From positions 1-10,105 of the forward strand of contig DIAY01000270.1 in assembly GCA_002414905.1 (NCBI GenBank): 10,105 nt of DNA, read 5' to 3'. Positions 5,745 to 10,105 of the stretch are shown piece by piece (the stretch's first letter is position 1; every line of letters starts with the position of its first letter). The notes below the pieces were generated by a model. The model searched no databases and was not told the origin of the DNA. It was given only the letters and a program-made list of their open reading frames with translations. Source of the stretch: Holophagales bacterium UBA5066. GTDB taxonomy: Bacteria; Acidobacteriota; Thermoanaerobaculia; UBA5066. Position numbers and translations under genes: made by a program.

Positions 5745-7061
5745 TTTCTTCGGCGGGAGCGCGAGGACGAGCCCGAGGAGCAGGTTCATGGGGAACGCCT
5801 CGGGGAGGTTCAGGGAGAGGCCCGCGAGGGCGAGGGCGACGACGAGCGGACGCGCGGGGACATTTCGCTTCCAGGCCAGACCGAATGCCGTCAGGGCGAG
5901 CGCCAGCCCGAAGAGGCCCGTCTGGAGAAGCAGCGCTGCGACCGCGGACTCCCCCGCTCCCGTCGCCGGCCGAACGTCGGGATTCTCGTTTCCGAGCCCG
6001 ATCCGGAGCTGCAGCTCCGTGTTCGTTCCGAGTCCGAGGCGACGACCGAAAAGGATGTCGAGCGTCCGGCCCTCCAGAAGGCGCCCGGTTCCGGCGACGC
6101 GGCCGGAAAGCGAGTCCGCGATGTCGGGCCGACCCAGGACGAGGAGCGTCGAACCGGCAGCCAGCGCGGCGATGAGGCACGCCAGGGCGACGCCCCTGCG
6201 GCGCCCCCCCCCGGTGAGCACTCGGAGCACGCCGACGATCGCGAGGATCACGAGACCCGTGCCGGAGCCGGACACGACGACCACGAGCGCGCCGAGGACC
6301 CACGCGAGGACACGCACCCGTACCGTCGCGCCAAAGGTGGTGGCCAGCGCGACGACGCTTGCGGCGAAGAGTCCGAGCGTGTTCGGCATGACGAATGTCC
6401 CCGCGGCCCGGCGTGCGAAGACCTCGCCGAAAAGACCCATATGCCCTTGCACCGGAATGCCCCTGAGAAGCTCGAGCGGCGCCAGGAGGAGCTGGAGCGC
6501 GAGGAGCCAGAGTAGCGACGGGACGAGCCCGCGCAGCCGCTCCCCGGTCACCCAGCCCGCACCGAGGGCGATCCCGAGGAATGCGAACGAGCGCAGTCCC
6601 GCGACCGTCAGGACCGGCTCTCCGCGAACGAGACCCGCCATCGCCTGCCACCCCACGAGCGCCGCCAGCCCGGCAGCCGGCCACGACCAGGAGAGTGGCA
6701 CGAGGGCGCTTCTGCCCCGGAACCACGCGAGGATGGAACCGGCAACGAGCGTGAAGATCAGGACGTCCTTCAGCGCCTTCCCGGGAATCTCCCACCGGCG
6801 GACCGCGAAGACGTACCGGGCGGGAGCCCCTCCCCCTTCGACGGCGGCACCGCCCTCCTCCATCGGTCTGTGGGCGACGCAGCGTCGCCCGAGTCCGAAC
6901 GGGGCCCGTGTGAACCCTGCCGGGCCGGTGTGAAGGTCCCAGAACCGCTCGTAGAGGTCCGTCTCGATCAGGCCCGTCCGGCGAAGGTACGGGCCGATTC
7001 CGTTCAGGAGACCCGCCACCAGAATCGCGAGCCCGAGCGCGCCGGAGAGCCGTCCGGCCAT
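5703..7061 (-). CDS. O-antigen polymerase/ligase-like polytopic membrane protein
   Basis: A 452-residue, very hydrophobic protein with roughly ten or more membrane segments. The chosen ATG at 7061 opens a hydrophobic N-terminus (MAGRLSGALGLAILVAGLL) 62 bases after the C25 peptidase stop. The frame is open further upstream, but that sequence is Arg-rich and overlaps the peptidase. Motifs fit the Wzy/WaaL-type superfamily loosely: TFVMPNTLGLFAA (Pro226-Asn227), then SGSGTG (264-269) in place of the usual S-x-S-R-G, and near the C-terminus GESAVAALLLQTGLFGLAL, a pattern usual before the last helices. Such enzymes join or polymerise lipid-linked glycans at the periplasmic face of the inner membrane. 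Residues about 35-95 form an unusual polar insert without clear homology. A G9 run in the coding strand encodes GGG near residue 285. The last 13 codons come from the palindromic repeat. Alternative: another polytopic membrane family of unknown role. Confidence 0.6.
   Translation of the reverse strand: MAGRLSGALGLAILVAGLLNGIGPYLRRTGLIETDLYERFWDLHTGPAGFTRAPFGLGRRCVAHRPMEEGGAAVEGGGAPARYVFAVRRWEIPGKALKDVLIFTLVAGSILAWFRGRSALVPLSWSWPAAGLAALVGWQAMAGLVRGEPVLTVAGLRSFAFLGIALGAGWVTGERLRGLVPSLLWLLALQLLLAPLELLRGIPVQGHMGLFGEVFARRAAGTFVMPNTLGLFAASVVALATTFGATVRVRVLAWVLGALVVVVSGSGTGLVILAIVGVLRVLTGGGRRRGVALACLIAALAAGSTLLVLGRPDIADSLSGRVAGTGRLLEGRTLDILFGRRLGLGTNTELQLRIGLGNENPDVRPATGAGESAVAALLLQTGLFGLALALTAFGLAWKRNVPARPLVVALALAGLSLNLPEAFPMNLLLGLVLALPPKKGVSSVFRYNGKRN
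6204..6212. repeat. C9/G9 homopolymer in the O-antigen polymerase-like gene
   Basis: Nine consecutive C on the plus strand read as GGG GGG GGG (three Gly) in the gene on the minus strand. Sequence before and after reads as good membrane protein in the same frame, so the sequenced copy is in the 'on' state. Gain or loss of one base would frameshift the protein in its second half. Confidence 0.7.
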
Positions 7062-7123
7062 GCCACCGGGACGGCCCGTGGAACTCCGTTCCGAGACCGT
7101 CTCCACCGTCCCGTCAGGCCGGC

Positions 7124-10105
7124 TCAGGGAGCAGGTCTCACGCGCATCGCCGGATCCCCGAAGAGAATCCAGGTTCGCCTCACGTCCGGGTCCGTCACCG
7201 CGGCCTTCGCGCTCTTCACCGCGTCCCCGAGGCGGATCGACGAGCTCTGGAGGGCCTGGAAGAGAGATTGATTCATCACGGCCTGTGGCTCCGGAGCCGT
7301 CAGCGTCGAGGAGGCCCAGACGGCGACGGCGCCACCCGCTGGCTCTTTCAACAGGCTCTCGGCGATCGACTCCACGAAGAGGTCGTCGAAGAGGCCGTTG
7401 AGGCACGTCATCATGACGAATGTCGGAAGCTTCGCGCCGTTCGTCAGCCCCGCAACGTCGCCGCCGTTGAAGATGTCGCTCTGGCTCCAGAAGTCCACCG
7501 ACCCGTGGCCCATGAAATTCACGAGGAGCTGCCCGTCGCCGACCGCGGAGATGATCGCCGAACGCGCCCCGGCGACGCCGAGGGCGTCGACCGATACCGC
7601 CTGCGGCGTCAGGCCGGCCGGCAGGAGCGGTACGAGCTGCTGCGAGGCCGCCAGGAAATCGAACTCGTCACGAGCGTCCGACACGAGCAGGACCTTCGAG
7701 CTCCACGCCCCGGCCGCGCCGGGCCGGTCGTGGCTCACGATCTTCGAGACGACGGTCGCCGCCTCGGCGGCGGTACGAACCGGGAGACGCCCGATCGCCA
7801 GGTCGGGGAGATCGTCGCCGTCGAAGTCGACGAACCAGTCGTCCGAGTCGGTCAGCATGTAGGCCGTCGGCACCATCCGCGTCGGGACGAGGTCGAAGTC
7901 TCCGAAGCCGAGGTAGTCCTTCGGGTCGAACGACGCGTCGCCAACGAGGAGGACGTAGCGCGGCGCGCGGGCCCACTTCTCGTTCGTGAGCTTCAGGAAT
8001 GCGCGGATCGCCTCGGGGGTCTTCTCGCCGAAGCTGAACTCGTTGTAGACGTCCGTGACATCGGCGACCACCGTGGTGAGCCCCTGGCTCTGCCGGAGCG
8101 CGCGAAGGGGCTCGACGGCGGAGAGGACCGCCGGATGGGCGATGACGACCATGTCGGCCTTCGTCCGCTTGTTCGAGAGATCCGACGGGACATTGCGCTC
8201 GATCCCCGCGGGTGCGGCGATGCGGCCTGACGTGAACGCATAGAGCGTCGCGTCGCCGCCGGTGACCGGGACGGAGCCGGTGTACCCGCCCGCCACCGCC
8301 GTGAACGTGACCGGGAGCTCCCGGACCGTGGACGGGTTGGTGACTTCGACGACACGCAGCGACTGGTCCGTGAGCCCGTCGAACGTCACCTGCGTCCCCC
8401 CGCGGGCCGTGAGGCGCAGTGCGCCCTGGTCCAGCGTGAGAAGGTGCGGGTAGACGAGGCGGACGCTCGCCACGAGGCTCGTGTCGTCCGCGCTCCCCCG
8501 GGCGGTCAGGGTCACGACGTTCGTCCCCTCGGCGAGCCACGAGACGGGAACCTGGAACGACGCGGCACCCACGAGCTGCCCCGTGAACGTGACCGTACCC
8601 GCATCGTGGCCGTTCAACCGAACGTCGACGACGTGCGTTCCGGCGGTCACTCCCTGGAGGGTGATCGTGACGGGTGTGCTTCCCGCCGCGGAGGTGTCGA
8701 GATGCGTCACGATCAGAGCCTGATCGAGCGATGTACCCGTCACCGGCGGCCCGAAGAAGCTCTCCGTGGTCCCGCTCGCGGTGAGGGCGCCGAAGTAGAC
8801 GACTCGGTCCTTCCGCTCGACGGTGAAGGGGAAGCTCGACGGGCCCTGCGGCAACGAGCCGCCAGGGACCGGCGCCTCGATGCGCAGGCCCGGCTGCACG
8901 CCGGCGAGGAGCCAGTAGACGTGCGTCCCAGTCCAGGGCGAATCGAGCCCGAGACCGTAGAACTCGATTGCGTCCGCGGCGTCGAAGCGGCTGTCACCTC
9001 CGTCGTGGACGGTGATAGCCTGCTCCATCCTCCCGGCGCGCAATTGCAGCACCGTCGGATCGTTGCCGGGGTCGAATCCGGCGGTGAGGAGCTCGGCCTT
9101 CGTGACGCGGTACCAGCCTTCACCCGTCACGAGGATCTTCGCCGAGGGCCCCGACGCGACGTACGTGCCGGCGGAGCGCGCTTCGCCGATCGGCGGCGGC
9201 ACGACCATGCGGAGGTCGCCGAGACCGGCCGGGACGGCGTCGCGTCCCCCCACGGCCTCGGCCCGGCCAAGCTCATCGAGGGTGGCCGAGACCCTGGCCT
9301 TGCGGAAGGCGCGCGGCGGATCGCCGGCTGATTCAGGAACTGCGGGTCCCGTCCACCGTCGCGCGCCGTCGAGGGAGATGTCTTCCAGCCAGTAGCGGAC
9401 GCCAGTCGAATTCCCCGGATCCTCGTCGAGCCACGCGTACGCGCGGCCCGAGGAGAGCGGTCGGGCCGGCCCGACGGAGAGGGCCGAGCCCGCTATGACC
9501 GAGGGCGTGATTGCCTTGCGTACCCCGGCGGATTCGCGGTAGACGACGAAGCCGAGATTGTCGACCTCAAAGCCGCTCTTCCAGGAGAGCTCGATGACGT
9601 CACCACTCCGAGCGGCGCGGAAGGATCGAATGCGAGCAACGGTGGGCGCCGAAATGCCTATCGGGTCGCTCGAGCTGTTGTTCGCGAGGTTGTAGTCGCC
9701 GCCGGGCGTCGGCGTCAGGGTCGCCGTGTTGTTCAGCGTCGCGGGGCCTGGACCGGAACCGACCGTGGCCGTGATGGAGATGACCGGATAGCTCAGCTGT
9801 GCCGCGAGGGAATCCGAGCGCGAGCAGGTGACCTGCTGGCCCAGGAAGCTGCAGCTCCAGCCCGTGCCGCTCGCCGCCGTGGGGGTGAGGCCCGGCCCCG
9901 TGGCGTCGAGCGTGATGATCACGGTGATCGTGCCGGCTGTCGCGGTGAACGGGGAGTAGTTCTTGACCGTCGCGAAGAGCGAGACGGTGCCGCCCGACGG
10001 GACGGTCGTCTGAGAGTGGGTCAGCTGCACGCCGGGATCGGGCGCGCAGTCCGATCCGGAGCCGGAGCCCGGGATGAGGCCCGGGCCGGCGAGGAGGACC
10101 TGGCC
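7124..10105 (-). CDS. C25 (gingipain/PorU-like) cysteine peptidase, multidomain, 5' end outside window
   Basis: 993 codons are visible and the frame is open to the right edge, so start and signal peptide are missing. In order (visible numbering): Gly/Ser-rich linker; DUF11-like beta domain (about 26-152) with its paired cysteines (GWSC, VTC); Fn3-like domain (about 153-255) with ELSWKSGFEVDNLGFVVYRE; a PorU-like segment (AKILVTGEGWYRVTKAEL through IEFYGLGLDS, about 320-385); further beta-rich, Ig-like sequence; then the C25 catalytic domain (about 645-985). The likely catalytic dyad is His867 in NFMGHGS and Cys901 in MTCLNG, 34 residues apart, close to the spacing in gingipains. It ends just after FGDPAMRV, the usual end of the domain, with no type IX sorting domain and no PEP-CTERM or LPXTG anchor. 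It is expected to act outside the cytoplasm. Cotranscription with the downstream glycan polymerase-like gene is likely. Confidence 0.9.
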   Translation of the reverse strand, partial: GQVLLAGPGLIPGSGSGSDCAPDPGVQLTHSQTTVPSGGTVSLFATVKNYSPFTATAGTITVIITLDATGPGLTPTAASGTGWSCSFLGQQVTCSRSDSLAAQLSYPVISITATVGSGPGPATLNNTATLTPTPGGDYNLANNSSSDPIGISAPTVARIRSFRAARSGDVIELSWKSGFEVDNLGFVVYRESAGVRKAITPSVIAGSALSVGPARPLSSGRAYAWLDEDPGNSTGVRYWLEDISLDGARRWTGPAVPESAGDPPRAFRKARVSATLDELGRAEAVGGRDAVPAGLGDLRMVVPPPIGEARSAGTYVASGPSAKILVTGEGWYRVTKAELLTAGFDPGNDPTVLQLRAGRMEQAITVHDGGDSRFDAADAIEFYGLGLDSPWTGTHVYWLLAGVQPGLRIEAPVPGGSLPQGPSSFPFTVERKDRVVYFGALTASGTTESFFGPPVTGTSLDQALIVTHLDTSAAGSTPVTITLQGVTAGTHVVDVRLNGHDAGTVTFTGQLVGAASFQVPVSWLAEGTNVVTLTARGSADDTSLVASVRLVYPHLLTLDQGALRLTARGGTQVTFDGLTDQSLRVVEVTNPSTVRELPVTFTAVAGGYTGSVPVTGGDATLYAFTSGRIAAPAGIERNVPSDLSNKRTKADMVVIAHPAVLSAVEPLRALRQSQGLTTVVADVTDVYNEFSFGEKTPEAIRAFLKLTNEKWARAPRYVLLVGDASFDPKDYLGFGDFDLVPTRMVPTAYMLTDSDDWFVDFDGDDLPDLAIGRLPVRTAAEAATVVSKIVSHDRPGAAGAWSSKVLLVSDARDEFDFLAASQQLVPLLPAGLTPQAVSVDALGVAGARSAIISAVGDGQLLVNFMGHGSVDFWSQSDIFNGGDVAGLTNGAKLPTFVMMTCLNGLFDDLFVESIAESLLKEPAGGAVAVWASSTLTAPEPQAVMNQSLFQALQSSSIRLGDAVKSAKAAVTDPDVRRTWILFGDPAMRVRPAP

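Noticed and set aside
3084..6515. A plus-strand open frame of more than 1100 codons opposite the CPBP and polymerase-like genes
   Set aside because: Its translation is an Arg/His/Pro-rich string without domains, it crosses the boundary of two well-supported genes and the palindrome, and such long antisense frames are common in very GC-rich DNA.
7062..7406. N-terminal extension of the polymerase-like gene over the peptidase 3' end
   Set aside because: The extension is Arg/Gly/Pro-rich and reads over the conserved C25 C-terminus in another frame. The ATG at 7061 opens a good membrane segment.
10028..10030. GTG at 10030 as the start of the C25 peptidase
   Set aside because: The same frame stays open to the window edge with plausible Gly/Ser linker sequence, and there is no signal peptide after this GTG, so the gene begins outside the window.

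Overview
The window is very GC-rich, gene-dense DNA with no rRNA, tRNA or CRISPR array. It looks like a Gram-negative bacterium with a high-GC genome. A C25 (gingipain/PorU-like) secreted peptidase with DUF11-like and Fn3-like domains, a large CPBP protease and GGGGTC-footed palindromic repeats would suit Acidobacteriota or a similar deep lineage. That assignment is inference and weak.

Left part, plus strand (2-2260): the C-terminal helicase lobe of an SNF2-family ATPase (cut by the window edge) is followed one base later by a SWIM zinc-finger protein, a recurrent bacterial pairing. Then comes a small overlapping pair, a DUF4160 protein and a DUF2442 protein, which resembles a toxin-antitoxin-like module. 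This pair lies between two copies of a 40-bp direct repeat (37/40 identical). Each copy forms the 3' end of a plus-strand gene, and the second also holds the stop codon of the convergent minus-strand gene.

Middle part, minus strand (2229-5618): one long gene for a multi-pass membrane protein of about 1129 residues. It is built as a tandem duplication of a module with a membrane anchor, a PepSY-like extracytoplasmic region and a membrane domain. Only the first half keeps the CPBP/CAAX intramembrane protease motifs.

Repeat-rich spacer (5619-5744): a compact cluster of GGGGTC/GACCCC motifs, an 8-bp-arm hairpin and a perfect 46-bp palindrome. These look like non-autonomous REP-type elements. The palindrome supplies the last codons and the stop of the next gene.

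Right part, minus strand (5703-10105): a C25 cysteine peptidase with PorU-like upstream sequence, running off the right edge, lies 62 bases upstream of a polytopic O-antigen polymerase/ligase-like protein and is probably cotranscribed with it. In Bacteroidota the C25 enzyme PorU attaches secreted proteins to a lipopolysaccharide, so this neighbourhood suggests, without proving, a surface protein/glycan function.

The most notable signals are the 40-bp repeat, whose three mismatches are all silent in the plus-strand reading frame, the palindrome captured as coding sequence, the half-degenerate duplicated protease, and the C25/glycan-polymerase pair.
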